Shown piece by piece: positions 10,387 through 29,427 of a stretch of DNA of 64,000 nt (position 1 is its first letter; each line of letters starts with the position of its first letter). Origin of the DNA: Thiohalocapsa sp963704155 (GTDB lineage: Bacteria > Pseudomonadota > Gammaproteobacteria > Chromatiales > Chromatiaceae); NCBI GenBank assembly GCA_963704155.1, contig CAVPHF010000033.1, positions 46,760 to 110,759 of the forward strand. Direction: 5' to 3'. Below the pieces are notes generated by a model. It saw only the letters and a program-made list of their open reading frames with translations, ran no database searches and was not told where the DNA came from. The translations under genes and the position numbers were made by a program.

Positions 10387-11081
10387 TGGCCAAGTTATCC
10401 AAGCGTGCGAGCATGATCCGAGAGAGGGTCGAGGCCGGTAAGGTCTATGCCGCCGATGATGCCTTTGCGTTGTTGAAGGACATCTCTAAGGTGAAGTTCG
10501 TCGAAAACGTTGATGTCGCAGTCAATCTGGGTGTCGATCCGCGCAAATCGGATCAGGTCGTGCGCGGGAGCACCGTCCTCCCGCACGGCATCGGTAAGCA
10601 GGTTCGTGTCGCGGTCTTCACGCAGGGCGCGAACGCGGATGCCGCGACCGAGGCCGGCGCGGAGCGAGTCGGCATGGAAGACCTGGCCGAGGAGATGAAA
10701 GGCGGCAATCTGAATTTCGACGTCGTGATCGCCTCGCCGGACGCGATGCGCGTCGTTGGCCAGCTCGGCAAACTGCTTGGACCGCGCGGGCTGATGCCGA
10801 ACCCGAAGGTTGGTACGGTTACGCCCAATGTGGCCGAGGCGGTTCAAAACGCCAAAGCGGGCCAGGTCAGGTATCGCACGGATAAGGCAGGGATCATTCA
10901 CTGCCCATTGGGCAAGATCGATTTTGACAACGACAAGCTGCGCGAGAACCTCGAGGCCTTGCTGGCCAACCTGATGAAGGTAAAGCCCAGCGCGGCCAAG
11001 GGCATTTATATGCGTAAGGTCACGGTGTCCTCGACCATGGGCCCCGGTCTGGCCGTCGATCACGGCTCGCTGTCGTTTTGA
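10386..11081 (+). CDS. rplA: 50S ribosomal protein L1
   Basis: 231 residues (E. coli 234). L1 is the mobile stalk protein at the E site and, in enterobacteria, represses translation of rplK-rplA. The start ATG overlaps the rplK stop (TGATG), which fits coupled translation. Typical motifs are MAKLSKRASMIRERV, LLGPRGLMPNPKVGTVT and KAGQVRYRTDKAGIIH. Confidence 0.97.
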   Translation: MAKLSKRASMIRERVEAGKVYAADDAFALLKDISKVKFVENVDVAVNLGVDPRKSDQVVRGSTVLPHGIGKQVRVAVFTQGANADAATEAGAERVGMEDLAEEMKGGNLNFDVVIASPDAMRVVGQLGKLLGPRGLMPNPKVGTVTPNVAEAVQNAKAGQVRYRTDKAGIIHCPLGKIDFDNDKLRENLEALLANLMKVKPSAAKGIYMRKVTVSSTMGPGLAVDHGSLSF

Positions 11082-11485
11082 CCAGTGGCGCCTTGCCGGC
11101 GCTCGCGTTTCGATTTGAGCGGCCAATGGCCGCTTCGATAAGGCGATTGACGGAACTCGCCTAAGAGCTTTGGGGCATCGGCGCTGGTCGCCGAGGTCCG
11201 TCAAAGACCGCAGGTGCCTCGATCGATGGCAGGGATGCCGCCCGGTCGCGGCTTAATCCACGCCTGCGTAGATGGTGCCCTCGAATCAGATTTGTCCGCG
11301 ATGGACTGGCCTCTGATGACAGCGCACGACGACCGAGAACGGCGTCGCCGCAACGGATGCGGCAACGCGTAATCGCCGAGTGCCGCTCCGGTGGCGCTCC
11401 CTTGGACGATCCCTGTTGCGATCTCTGTTTGGGATCAAAGCGAGTGGGGATTTTCGTAATCTGTGATTAGGAGGTAACGACGACC
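11082..11485 (+). promoter_or_regulatory. 404-base untranslated leader before rplJ
   Basis: No reading frame in this gap has homology. Many Gammaproteobacteria carry the rplJ promoter and the L10(L12)4-binding leader here, which controls translation of rplJ-rplL. The sequence can form several GC-rich hairpins and ends in AGGAGGT seven bases before the rplJ start. Assignment as the L10 leader rests on position; I did not verify the consensus fold. Confidence 0.5.
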
Positions 11486-12013
11486 ATGGCGCTGACTTTC
11501 CCCCAGAAAGAAGCCATCGTCGCCGAAGTCGCGGAAGTCGCGAAGTCTGCCTATTCGGCCGTCGGTGCCGAATACCGTGGATTGACCGTCGCGGAGATGA
11601 CCGACTTGCGGGTTCAGGCCCGGCAGGCCGGTGTCTATGTCCGCGTGGTCAAGAACACGCTGGCCAAGCGAGCGCTCGTCGATACCGAGTTCGCTTGCAT
11701 GGCCGACGCGCTCACCGGGCCCCTGATGCTCGCCTTCGGGCAGCAAGATCCGGGCTCGGTGGCACGGGTGGCAAAAGACTTCGCAAAGACCCATGAGAAG
11801 TTCCAGGTGCGGGTGATCGCCCTGTCTGGACAACTGCTCGATCCGTCCGAACTCGAGAAGGTCGCAAAGATGCCGACCTACGACGAGGCGATCAGCCTGC
11901 TCATGGCCGTGATGAAGGCGCCGATTCAGAAACTGACGACTACGCTCAACGAGGTTCCAAGCAAGCTGGTGCGCACCGTTGCCGCCGTTCGCGATGCGAA
12001 GGAAGCTGCCTGA
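11486..12013 (+). CDS. rplJ: 50S ribosomal protein L10
   Basis: 175 residues. L10 anchors L7/L12 dimers to the ribosome. Features: MALTFPQKEAIVAEVAEVA at the start, the RNA-binding stretch with RVVKNTLAKRAL, GPLMLAF and the C-terminal helix that binds L12 dimers (residues 140-175). AGGAGGT precedes the start. A GGCGGTT/AACCGCC hairpin directly follows the stop. Confidence 0.97.
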   Translation: MALTFPQKEAIVAEVAEVAKSAYSAVGAEYRGLTVAEMTDLRVQARQAGVYVRVVKNTLAKRALVDTEFACMADALTGPLMLAFGQQDPGSVARVAKDFAKTHEKFQVRVIALSGQLLDPSELEKVAKMPTYDEAISLLMAVMKAPIQKLTTTLNEVPSKLVRTVAAVRDAKEAA

Positions 12014-12177
12014 GGCGGTTCCGTAACCGCCGTCGGTACCCTGAGCAAGGCGACCGGCGAATCGCAAGACCGCCCGCGGTCATGACGGCAGCTCGCGTTG
12101 AGTCGCTCTATCGAAACCAAGATGCAAGTGCCGCACGGGCGGATACTCGCCAACCAAATCAAGAACTGGAGAAACCA

Positions 12178-12561
12178 ATGGCTGTCTCTAAAGACGAAAT
12201 TCTCGACGCCATCGCCAACATGACGGTGATGGAGGTTGTTGATCTCATCAGCGCGATGGAAGAAAAATTCGGCGTTACCGCCGCTGCTGCCGTTGCCGCC
12301 GCGCCGGCGGCCGGCGCCGGTGGCGGCGATGCCGCCGCTGCCGAGGAGCAGACCGAATTCGACGTCGTGCTGACCTCGTTCGGCGCCAACAAGGTGTCGG
12401 TTATCAAGGTCGTGCGGGCACTGACCGGTCTCGGCCTCAAGGAAGCCAAGGACGCGGTCGAGGGTGTGCCGACGACGTTGAAGGAAGGCGTTTCCAAGGC
12501 CGATGCCGAGGACGCTAAGAAGCAGCTCGAAGAGGCAGGCGCGGCTGTCGAGGTTAAATAA
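12178..12561 (+). CDS. rplL: 50S ribosomal protein L7/L12
   Basis: 127 residues. L7/L12 forms the flexible stalk that recruits translation GTPases. It has an N-terminal dimerisation domain (1-38), an Ala/Gly hinge (AAAAVAAAPAAGAGGG) and a C-terminal factor-binding domain (VVLTSFGANKVSVIKVVRAL, GLKEAKDAVEG). The start ATG 12178 follows GGAGAAACC; longer frames lack homology. Confidence 0.97.
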   Translation: MAVSKDEILDAIANMTVMEVVDLISAMEEKFGVTAAAAVAAAPAAGAGGGDAAAAEEQTEFDVVLTSFGANKVSVIKVVRALTGLGLKEAKDAVEGVPTTLKEGVSKADAEDAKKQLEEAGAAVEVK

Positions 12562-12600
12562 GATCGTCATCGCACCAGCGCCTATGCCAGCGCTGTTTGG

Positions 12601-12629
12601 GGCTGGCGGCCAAGAGCCGCCGGCCTTTT
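12601..12629 (+). terminator. Attenuator-type hairpin between rplL and rpoB
   Basis: GGCTGGCGGC (12601-12610) pairs with GCCGCCGGCC (12616-12625), one G-T wobble, followed by TTTT. The short T run and its place 40 bases after rplL suggest the partial terminator that in E. coli lowers rpoBC expression relative to the r-proteins. The rest of the 259-base gap shows nothing else. Confidence 0.6.
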
Positions 12630-12820
12630 GCCGTTTACATTTTGGGCCTTTCCGAGACATGGCCGCTGGGCCTCGACGGCTGCAGCCTCCGCTGTCGTCC
12701 ACGGCCATGGCGCCGCAGCGATCCGCCGGAACATGTTCGCGGACGGCGCAGCCCGCACGACGTCCGGCGCCGGTCCGTTACCCGGACCCACACGCAGATT
12801 AACCACGAGGGACAGGTAGC

Positions 12821-16970
<4,150 letters not shown>

Positions 16971-16972
<2 letters not shown>

Positions 16973-17073
16973 TTTCGAGTGACGAGTGAAGCCTGACCAG
17001 GGGTCTTCCGGCGCGGTCGTTCTGGCCGGAAGCCCTCTCACTCTTCTCTCCTCGAACCTCGACACTCGAACCT
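16971..17073. repeat. Miniature inverted-repeat-like element, copy 1 (rpoB-rpoC gap)
   Basis: AGTTTCGAGTG at 16971-16981 faces CACTCGAACCT at 17063-17073; 10 of 11 bases are complementary. The unit starts on the last bases of the rpoB stop codon and fills most of the gap to rpoC. The stretch 17048-17067 agrees at 17 of 20 positions with 45994-46013 inside uvrA, and the left end recurs there exactly (45907-45917). It looks like a small non-autonomous mobile repeat. Confidence 0.5.
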
Positions 17074-17101
17074 CGACACTCTCTTCACAGGAGAAAAGGT
17101 C

Positions 17102-21328
<4,227 letters not shown>

Positions 21329-21487
21329 CGCGCTTTACCCGCGGCGGTTCGCCAACCGCCGTGTGGCCTGTGTTCGGGCGGCCGGGCGTGGCACAAGGTC
21401 GCGGCCGGCTGCCGAAGGACCTCTCCTAGGTGGTCTGCGGTGCCCTTGCCTTTGTACCGCACGGCCACACCGCTTCGGCGCCGTGGG

Positions 21488-21516
21488 TTGACAGCGCGAA
21501 GCAGCACAAATATACT
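21488..21516 (+). promoter_or_regulatory. Sigma-70 promoter of the str operon
   Basis: A perfect TTGACA (21488-21493), a 17-base spacer and TATACT (21511-21516) lie in the 456-base gap between rpoC and rpsL (21329-21784). It should drive rpsL-rpsG-fusA-tuf and possibly the S10 genes behind them, with a leader of about 260 bases. Confidence 0.8.
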
Positions 21517-21565
21517 TCTCGTCTTAGCTCGCCGCGGATCACTCCACGGCACGCGTTTTTATCCT

Positions 21566-21592
21566 AGGCCGGTCCCCGCAAGGGTCCGGCCT
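21566..21592 (+). promoter_or_regulatory. Leader hairpin of the str transcript
   Basis: AGGCCGGTCCC (21566-21576) can pair with GGGTCCGGCCT (21582-21592) apart from one mismatch. It lies about 45 bases after the predicted transcription start and has no T run. It may be an attenuator or the end of an upstream unit; the role is not shown. Confidence 0.4.
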
Positions 21593-21784
21593 TCATAATA
21601 GCCGCTTATCTACGTCGAATCCTGCGCCCGCGCGCTGCTGGCCCCCGATGTCGATGCGACCTTGGAGCTGGCGTCCGGTTCGGGTGCGGGAAGAGGCATG
21701 TCCGGACGGGCGCGGGTTCAAGCCAGAGCGTCTTTTTCATTCGTTGGGTGTCGAGTCGCGCAAAGCGCATCGTTGGAGTTTGTC

Positions 21785-22159
21785 ATGGCGACAATCAATC
21801 AGTTGGTTCGGAATCCGCGCAAGCGGAAGACCGCCAAGAGTAATGTGCCAGCCCTGGAGAGCTGCCCGCAAAAGCGTGGCGTTTGCACTCGTGTCTATAC
21901 GACGACGCCGAAAAAGCCGAACTCCGCGCTGCGAAAGGTGGCCCGTGTTCGGCTGACGAACGGGTTCGAGGTTGCCTCCTATATCGGCGGTGAGGGCCAC
22001 AATCTGCAGGAGCACTCGGTTGTGCTAATCCGCGGTGGCCGTGTGAAGGACCTTCCCGGTGTGCGTTATCACACGGTGCGAGGAACCCTGGATACGTCTG
22101 GCGTCGAAAAGCGGCGACAAGGCCGGTCCAAGTACGGCGCAAAGCGTCCCAAGGGTTGA
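21785..22159 (+). CDS. rpsL: 30S ribosomal protein S12
   Basis: 124 residues. S12 sits at the decoding centre. The start MATINQLVRNPRKRK, the streptomycin-relevant TTPKKPNSALRKV with wild-type Lys, and the RGGRVKDLPGVRYH loop with the Asp that RimO methylthiolates in E. coli are all normal. First gene of the str operon; ATG 21785 follows TGGAGTTTGTC. Confidence 0.98.
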   Translation: MATINQLVRNPRKRKTAKSNVPALESCPQKRGVCTRVYTTTPKKPNSALRKVARVRLTNGFEVASYIGGEGHNLQEHSVVLIRGGRVKDLPGVRYHTVRGTLDTSGVEKRRQGRSKYGAKRPKG

Positions 22160-22305
22160 ATGTCATGCCGCGGCCGGCAGGCGTGCGGCCTCGGGTTGGA
22201 ATTGCACGCCGAAGCCAGGCGTAACGAATCGAACGCAATCATCGTCTGCCCTCGTGGCGGTCGATCAGGTCAATTGCCTCGTTCAGGAAGTCGGAGCCAA
22301 AGAAG

Positions 22306-22776
22306 ATGCCAAGAAGACGCGTCGTCGCACGTCGCCAGATCCTGCCGGATCCGAAGCACGGCAGCGAGCTGCTTGCTAAATTCATCAACATGCTGATGGA
22401 AGACGGCAAGAAGTCTGTCGCCGAGCGGATCATGTATGGCGCGCTGGATCAGGTCTCGGCGAAGAAGGGTACTGACCCGCTTGAGCTGCTGCAGCAGGCG
22501 ATGGAGAACGTACGGCCCGCGGTGGAAGTGAAGTCTCGCCGTGTCGGCGGTGCCACCTATCAGGTGCCGATCGAGGTGCGCCCGTCGCGTCGCAATACGC
22601 TGGCCATGCGCTGGCTGATCGACGCCGCGCGCAAGCGCTCCGAGAAGTCTATGGCCCTGCGTTTGGCGGGTGAGTTGATGGAGGCGGGCGATGCCCGGGG
22701 CTCTGCGGTGAAGAAAAAGGAAGATACGCATCGGATGGCGGAGGCCAACAAGGCGTTCTCGCACTACCGCTGGTAG
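22306..22776 (+). CDS. rpsG: 30S ribosomal protein S7
   Basis: 156 residues. S7 nucleates 30S head assembly and is the str-operon translational repressor in E. coli. MPRRRVVARRQILPDPKHGS and the C-terminal KKKEDTHRMAEANKAFSHYRW are family hallmarks. It lies 146 bases after rpsL, a spacing compatible with the S7 target seen in enterobacteria. Confidence 0.98.
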   Translation: MPRRRVVARRQILPDPKHGSELLAKFINMLMEDGKKSVAERIMYGALDQVSAKKGTDPLELLQQAMENVRPAVEVKSRRVGGATYQVPIEVRPSRRNTLAMRWLIDAARKRSEKSMALRLAGELMEAGDARGSAVKKKEDTHRMAEANKAFSHYRW

Positions 22777-22834
22777 CGCGTTAGCTCGCGTCGTTTTCAC
22801 CCCTTTAGAAACGGTTCAATAGGCGGACACAGTC

Positions 22835-24931
22835 GTGGCACGTAGTACACCAATCGATCGGTACCGAAATCTCGGCATCATGGCGCACATCGATGCCGGT
22901 AAGACGACGACGACCGAGCGCATCCTGTTCTACACCGGTTTGTCGCACAAGATCGGCGAGGTGCATGACGGCGCCGCCACCATGGACTGGATGGAGCAGG
23001 AACAGGAGCGCGGCATCACCATTACCTCGGCCGCGACCACTTGCTTCTGGAAGGGGATGGATCAGCAGTTTCCGGAGCATCGGATCAACATCATCGACAC
23101 GCCGGGGCACGTCGATTTCACTATCGAGGTGGAGCGGTCGCTGCGGGTGCTGGATGGCGCGTGCGCGGTCTTTTGTGCGGTGGGCGGTGTCGAGCCCCAG
23201 TCGGAAACGGTTTGGCGGCAGGCCGACAAATACGGAGTTCCGCGTCTCGCGTTCGTCAACAAAATGGACCGCACGGGTGCAGACTTCTTGCGCGTGGTCC
23301 AGCAGGTAAAGGATCGCCTCGGCGGTCAGGCCGTTCCCATCCAGCTGCCCATCGGCGCCGAGGAAAACTTTGCCGGCGTCGTGGACCTGGTTCGCATGAA
23401 GGCGATCTACTGGGACGAGGCATCCAAGGGCTTGACCTATGAAGCGCGGGAAATTCCCGAGGACCTGGTCGCGCAATGCAACGAATGGCGCGAGAAGATG
23501 ATCGAGGCGGCCGCCGAGGCCAACGAAGAATTGATGGAGCGTTACCTCGAAGGCAACGAACTGTCGGAGGCCGAGATCAAGCGCGGGCTGCGGCTGCGCA
23601 CGATGGCGTCCGAGATCGTCCCGATGCTGTGCGGCTCGGCCTTCAAGAACAAGGGCGTTCAGGCGATGTTGGATGCCGTTGTCGAGTACATGCCCGCGCC
23701 GCCCGACGTGCCGGCCATTCAGGGCGTCCTCGACGACGCCGACGAGACCGTTGAAGAGCGTCCGTCGACCGATGATGCGCCCTTCGCGGCACTGGCGTTC
23801 AAGATCGCGACCGATCCCTATGTCGGAACCCTGACCTTCTTCCGCGTCTACTCCGGTGTGCTGAATTCCGGCGACACGCTGTACAACCCGGTCAAGCGCA
23901 AGAAGGAGCGCATCGGCCGTATCCTGCAGATGCACTCGAATGACCGCAAGGAAATCAAAGAAGTGCGGGCCGGTGATATCGCGGCTGCAGTGGGTCTGAA
24001 GGATGTGACGACCGGCGAGACGCTGTGTGCCCTGGATAAGCCGATTACGCTCGAGCGCATGGAGTTTCCCGAGCCGGTCATCTCCGTGGCGGTCGAGCCG
24101 AAGACCAAGAGTGACCAGGAGAAGATGGGCGTCGCGCTGTCGAAGCTGGCGCAGGAAGACCCGTCGTTTCGGGTGCGTTCCGACGAGGAGTCCGGTCAAA
24201 CCATTATCTCCGGCATGGGTGAGCTGCACCTGGAGATCATCGTCGACCGCATGAAGCGCGAGTTCAGCGTCGAGGCCAATGTCGGTGCACCTCAGGTCAG
24301 CTACCGCGAGACCATTCGCACCAAGGTCGAGCAAGAGACCAAGTTTGCCCGCCAATCTGGCGGCCGCGGCCAGTACGGGCATGTGTACGTGCGCCTGGAG
24401 CCGCAAGAAGCCGGCACCGGATATGAGTTCGTCAACGACATCGTCGGCGGCGCCATTCCGAAGGAGTACATCCCGGCGGTAGACAAGGGCATCCAGGAAG
24501 CCATGACCAACGGCATCCTGGCGGGATTTCCGATGGTCGACATCAAGGTCACGCTGTACGACGGCTCTTACCATGAGGTCGATTCGAGCGAAATGGCGTT
24601 CAAGATCGCTGGCTCGATGGCGCTGAAGGAGGGCTCGGCGAAGGCCAAGCCCGTGCTGTTGGAGCCGGTCATGAAGGTCGAGGTGGTGACGCCGGAAGAG
24701 AACATGGGCGACGTCATGGGCGACCTGAACAGTCGCCGCGGCATGATCCAGGGCATGGAAGACGCCCCGTCAGGCAAGATCATCCGGGCCGAGGTACCGC
24801 TGGCGTCGATGTTCGGTTACGCGACCGATCTGCGCTCGGCGACGCAGGGCCGCGCAACCTACAGCATGGAATTCGCTAAGTACAACGAGGTTCCGGCGAG
24901 CATCGCCGAAGCCGTCGCGAAGAAACAGTAA
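22835..24931 (+). CDS. fusA: Elongation factor G
   Basis: 698 residues, five-domain translocase GTPase. P loop AHIDAGKTTTTERIL, switch region DTPGHVDFTIEVERSLRVLD and NKMDRTGADF are intact. The start is GTG 22835 (VARSTPIDRYRNLGIMAHID). It is 58 bases after rpsG and 40 bases before the second tuf. Confidence 0.98.
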   Translation: MARSTPIDRYRNLGIMAHIDAGKTTTTERILFYTGLSHKIGEVHDGAATMDWMEQEQERGITITSAATTCFWKGMDQQFPEHRINIIDTPGHVDFTIEVERSLRVLDGACAVFCAVGGVEPQSETVWRQADKYGVPRLAFVNKMDRTGADFLRVVQQVKDRLGGQAVPIQLPIGAEENFAGVVDLVRMKAIYWDEASKGLTYEAREIPEDLVAQCNEWREKMIEAAAEANEELMERYLEGNELSEAEIKRGLRLRTMASEIVPMLCGSAFKNKGVQAMLDAVVEYMPAPPDVPAIQGVLDDADETVEERPSTDDAPFAALAFKIATDPYVGTLTFFRVYSGVLNSGDTLYNPVKRKKERIGRILQMHSNDRKEIKEVRAGDIAAAVGLKDVTTGETLCALDKPITLERMEFPEPVISVAVEPKTKSDQEKMGVALSKLAQEDPSFRVRSDEESGQTIISGMGELHLEIIVDRMKREFSVEANVGAPQVSYRETIRTKVEQETKFARQSGGRGQYGHVYVRLEPQEAGTGYEFVNDIVGGAIPKEYIPAVDKGIQEAMTNGILAGFPMVDIKVTLYDGSYHEVDSSEMAFKIAGSMALKEGSAKAKPVLLEPVMKVEVVTPEENMGDVMGDLNSRRGMIQGMEDAPSGKIIRAEVPLASMFGYATDLRSATQGRATYSMEFAKYNEVPASIAEAVAKKQ

Positions 24932-24971
24932 CTGTGCCCAATACGGGATTCTGACTCGGGGATAGCAGGCC

Positions 24972-26162
<1,191 letters not shown>

Positions 26163-26212
26163 GCATCGTCGCAAGAGATTGATCGCGTAAGGACGCCCGC
26201 AGAGTAATCGCA

Positions 26213-26524
26213 ATGGCAAATCAACGAATCCGAATCCGTCTGAAGGCGTTCGACCACCGGCTGATCGATCAGTCCGCGCGTGAGATCGTCGACACCGCAA
26301 AGCGCACCGGCGCGCAGGTGCGCGGCCCCGTGCCGCTGCCGTCGAAACACGAGCGCTACACGGTACTGATCTCACCGCACGTGAACAAGGATGCGCGTGA
26401 CCAGTATGAGCTGCGTACGCACAAGCGCTTGATGGATATCGTCGACCCCACCGACAAGACCGTTGACGCGCTGATGAAGCTCGATCTGGCGGCCGGCGTC
26501 GATGTCCAGATCAAACTGAGCTGA
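26213..26524 (+). CDS. rpsJ: 30S ribosomal protein S10 (NusE)
   Basis: 103 residues. It is a 30S head protein and, with NusB, part of the antitermination complex; it also contacts NusG. MANQRIRIRLKAFDHRLIDQ and PLPSKHERYTVLISPHVNKD are typical. It is only 50 bases after tuf, so the S10 operon may be read through from the str promoter; I found no separate strong promoter. Confidence 0.98.
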   Translation: MANQRIRIRLKAFDHRLIDQSAREIVDTAKRTGAQVRGPVPLPSKHERYTVLISPHVNKDARDQYELRTHKRLMDIVDPTDKTVDALMKLDLAAGVDVQIKLS

Positions 26525-26568
26525 GCGCTGCGGCGTCAATTGGGCGGAACTGAACAGAGGAACCAACG

Positions 26569-27219
26569 ATGACCATGGGAGTGATAGGACGCAAGGCCGG
26601 CATGACGCGCATCTTCGGCGAAGATGGCGCCAGCGTCCCTGTTACCGTCATCGAGGTGGCGCCAAACCGCGTCACCCAGGTGAAGGACGGCGGCAGCGAC
26701 GGCTATCATGCCGTACAAGTGACCATCGGTAGTCGTCGCGCTTCTCGCGTGACCAAGCCCATGGCCGGGCACTTTGCCAAGGCCGGCGTCGAGGCGGGTG
26801 ATTGTCTGCGCGAGTTTCGCCTGACCGACGACCAGGGTGCGGATCTCGCGATCGGCGCGCAGCTCGATGTGTCGATGTTCGAGGCCGGACAAGCGGTCGA
26901 CGTGCGCGGTGTCACCAAGGGCCGCGGCTTCGCGGGCGCTATTCGCCGGCACAATTTCCGCAGCCAGGATGCGACGCACGGCAACTCACTGTCGCATCGC
27001 GCGCCTGGCTCGATCGGGCAATGCCAGACCCCCGGCCGTGTCTTCAAAGGCAAGCGCATGGCCGGTCAGATGGGTAACGTCAACCGTTGTCAGCAAAACC
27101 TCGAGGTCGTGCGGGTCGATGCCGAGCGTAACCTGCTGCTGGTGCGCGGCGGCGTGCCCGGTCCGGCTGGTGGCAGACTGGTGATTACACCGTCGGTCAA
27201 GCAAAAGAGCCCGAAGTAG
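26569..27219 (+). CDS. rplC: 50S ribosomal protein L3
   Basis: 216 residues. It is an early 50S assembly protein reaching the peptidyl-transferase centre. MTMGVIGRKAGMTRIFGEDG and the loop RAPGSIGQCQTPGRVFKGK with the Gln that PrmB methylates in E. coli (QCQ region) are visible. GAGGAACC precedes the start. Confidence 0.97.
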   Translation: MTMGVIGRKAGMTRIFGEDGASVPVTVIEVAPNRVTQVKDGGSDGYHAVQVTIGSRRASRVTKPMAGHFAKAGVEAGDCLREFRLTDDQGADLAIGAQLDVSMFEAGQAVDVRGVTKGRGFAGAIRRHNFRSQDATHGNSLSHRAPGSIGQCQTPGRVFKGKRMAGQMGNVNRCQQNLEVVRVDAERNLLLVRGGVPGPAGGRLVITPSVKQKSPK

Positions 27220-27278
27220 GGCGCGGAAGCGACGCCTCAAGCCGAGCTCGAAAGAACATAGTAAGGGTCGATTGGATC

Positions 27279-27884
27279 ATGCAACTGGCAACTCGAACTG
27301 GTGCCGACAGTCTGGACGTGTCCGATAGCGTCTTCGGGACCGATTACAACGAGGCCTTGATACACCAGGTCGTCACCGCCTACATGGCCGGTGCACGCTC
27401 CGGCACCAAGGCACAAAAGAACCGCGCGGCGGTCAGCGGTGGCGGCGCCAAGCCCTATCGTCAGAAAGGCACCGGCCGCGCCCGTGCTGGAACCAGCCGC
27501 AGTCCGCTGTGGCGTGGCGGTGGAGTGGTGTTCGCGGCGCAGCCGCGCGGCTATGCGCAAAAGGTCAATCGCAAGATGTACCGCGGCGCCGTGCGCTCGA
27601 TCTTGTCGGAGCTTGTGCGTCAAGAGCGCCTCAGTGTCGTCCCCGAGCTGTCGCTGTCGGCGCCGAAGACCAAGGAGCTGCGCGCCAAGCTGAACGAGCT
27701 GGAGCTGCGCGACGTGCTGTTGCTGGTCGAGGGGTATGACGATGCCTTGTTCCTGGCCGCGCGCAATCTACCGCTGGTCGACGTGATGACGGCGGCCGAG
27801 GTCGATCCCGTGAGCATGATCGCGTTCGAGCACATTCTCGCCACCGAGGGCGCCGTGCGCCGCCTAGAGGAGCGTCTGGCATGA
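27279..27884 (+). CDS. rplD: 50S ribosomal protein L4
   Basis: 201 residues. It lines the peptide exit tunnel and autoregulates the S10 operon in E. coli. The tunnel loop KPYRQKGTGRARAGTSRSPL is conserved. Its last four bases overlap the rplW start (ATGA), so translation is coupled. Confidence 0.97.
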   Translation: MQLATRTGADSLDVSDSVFGTDYNEALIHQVVTAYMAGARSGTKAQKNRAAVSGGGAKPYRQKGTGRARAGTSRSPLWRGGGVVFAAQPRGYAQKVNRKMYRGAVRSILSELVRQERLSVVPELSLSAPKTKELRAKLNELELRDVLLLVEGYDDALFLAARNLPLVDVMTAAEVDPVSMIAFEHILATEGAVRRLEERLA

Positions 27885-28189
27885 ATCCCGGAATGAATCA
27901 GGAACGCCTGATGAAGGTTCTACTGGGGCCGGTGATCTCGGAAAAGTCGACGATCGCGGCCGACAACAACCAGCAGTTCGTGTTTCGGGTGATGCCGGAC
28001 GCCAGCAAGCGCGAAATCGGCCAGGCGGTCGAGCTGATGTTCGACGTCCAGGTCGACGGCGTTCAAGTGCTCAACGTCAAGGGTAAGAAAAAGCGCTTCG
28101 GCGCACGCTTCGGCAAGCGGCCGGGCTGGCGCAAAGCCTATGTTCGACTGAAGCCCGGACAAGATATCGATTTCGGCGGCGGCGCCTGA
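27881..28189 (+). CDS. rplW: 50S ribosomal protein L23
   Basis: 102 residues. It sits at the tunnel exit and binds trigger factor and SRP. LLGPVISEKSTIAADNNQQF and NVKGKKKRFG are family motifs. Start choice: ATG 27881 overlaps rplD and has GAGGAG nine bases upstream; ATG 27893 (MNQERLMKV) would match the commonest L23 start and is the alternative. Confidence 0.96.
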   Translation: MNPGMNQERLMKVLLGPVISEKSTIAADNNQQFVFRVMPDASKREIGQAVELMFDVQVDGVQVLNVKGKKKRFGARFGKRPGWRKAYVRLKPGQDIDFGGGA

Positions 28190-28290
28190 CGACACCGCGC
28201 CCAGGGCCCTGGGATCGCTTGACGCGGTTGACCGGGGCCTCGGAGCGGACCGCAGAGCGCGGCCCGGCACAGCAATTCGGAACAGCAATC

Positions 28291-29118
28291 ATGGCAATCG
28301 CAAAGACGAAACCGACATCGCCCGGTCGCCGCTTCATGGTCAAGGTGACTGATTCGGCCTTGCATAAAGGCGGCCCGATGGAGTCCCTGGTTTCCCCCAA
28401 GGCGCGCTCCGGCGGTCGCAACAATCTTGGACGTATTACCGTCCGCCATCGCGGCGGCGGTCATAAGCAGCGCTATCGCATGGTCGACTTCAAACGTCGC
28501 AAGGACGGAGTACCGGCGATGGTGGAGCGGCTGGAATACGACCCGAACCGCAGCGCCAATCTGGCCCTGCTGAAATACGCCGACGGCGACTGGGCATACA
28601 TCCTGGCGCCGAAGGGCTTGGCACAAGGGGCGTCCGTCGTCGCATCAGAAACCGCGCCGATCAGTGTCGGCAACTGCCTGCCGTTGCGCAACATTCCGGT
28701 GGGTACCGAGGTGCACGCCGTTGAGATGCGGCCCGGCAAGGGTGCCCAGCTCGCCCGCGCTGCTGGCGCCTCGGCGCAGCTGGTAGCGCGCGAGGGCACC
28801 TATGCCACGCTGCGACTGCGCTCGGGGGAGACGCGCAAGGTACCGGCCGATTGCCGTGCGGTGATTGGCGTCGTCGGCAACGGCGAACACAGCCTGCGCA
28901 AGCTCGGCAAGGCCGGCGCGACGCGCTGGCGCGGTCTCCGCCCGACCGTGCGTGGCGTTGTCATGAACCCGGTCGACCACCCGCATGGCGGCGGCGAGGG
29001 GCGTACCTCCGGCGGACGCCATCCGGTGAGCCCTTGGGGCGTGCCGACAAAGGGTTACAAGACGCGCAAAAACAAGCGGACGGACGGCATGATCGTACGT
29101 CGGCGCCGTCGTAAGTAA
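28291..29118 (+). CDS. rplB: 50S ribosomal protein L2
   Basis: 275 residues. It is essential for subunit joining and peptidyl transfer. MAIAKTKPTSPGRRFMVKV begins the protein, and the functional His lies in PVDHPHGGGEGRTSGG. ATG 28291 is chosen over an upstream in-frame extension without homology. Confidence 0.98.
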   Translation: MAIAKTKPTSPGRRFMVKVTDSALHKGGPMESLVSPKARSGGRNNLGRITVRHRGGGHKQRYRMVDFKRRKDGVPAMVERLEYDPNRSANLALLKYADGDWAYILAPKGLAQGASVVASETAPISVGNCLPLRNIPVGTEVHAVEMRPGKGAQLARAAGASAQLVAREGTYATLRLRSGETRKVPADCRAVIGVVGNGEHSLRKLGKAGATRWRGLRPTVRGVVMNPVDHPHGGGEGRTSGGRHPVSPWGVPTKGYKTRKNKRTDGMIVRRRRRK

Positions 29119-29138
29119 GTTACGCGAGGACTGAGTCA

Positions 29139-29417
29139 GTGCCACGTTCAATTAGAAAAGGTCCGTTCGTCGACCAACACTTGGCCAATAAGGTCTCGGA
29201 AGCGGTCGCGCAGAACAGCAAGCGCCCGATCAAGACCTGGTCGCGCCGATCCATGGTCCTGCCGGATATGGTTGGCTTGACTATCGCGGTGCACAACGGC
29301 CGCCAGCACGTGCCGGTATTGATCAATGAGAACATGATCGGCCACAAGCTCGGCGAGTTTGCGCTCACACGCACCTTCCGCGGCCATGCCGCCGACCGCA
29401 AGGCCAAGAAGCGCTAG
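29139..29417 (+). CDS. rpsS: 30S ribosomal protein S19
   Basis: 92 residues with a GTG start (VPRSIRKGPFVDQHLANKV). It is in the 30S head with S13. SRRSMVLPDMVGLTIAVHNG and GEFALTRTFRGHA are standard. Twenty bases after rplB, ten before rplV. Confidence 0.97.
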   Translation: MPRSIRKGPFVDQHLANKVSEAVAQNSKRPIKTWSRRSMVLPDMVGLTIAVHNGRQHVPVLINENMIGHKLGEFALTRTFRGHAADRKAKKR

Positions 29418-29427
29418 GAGAAAGTCG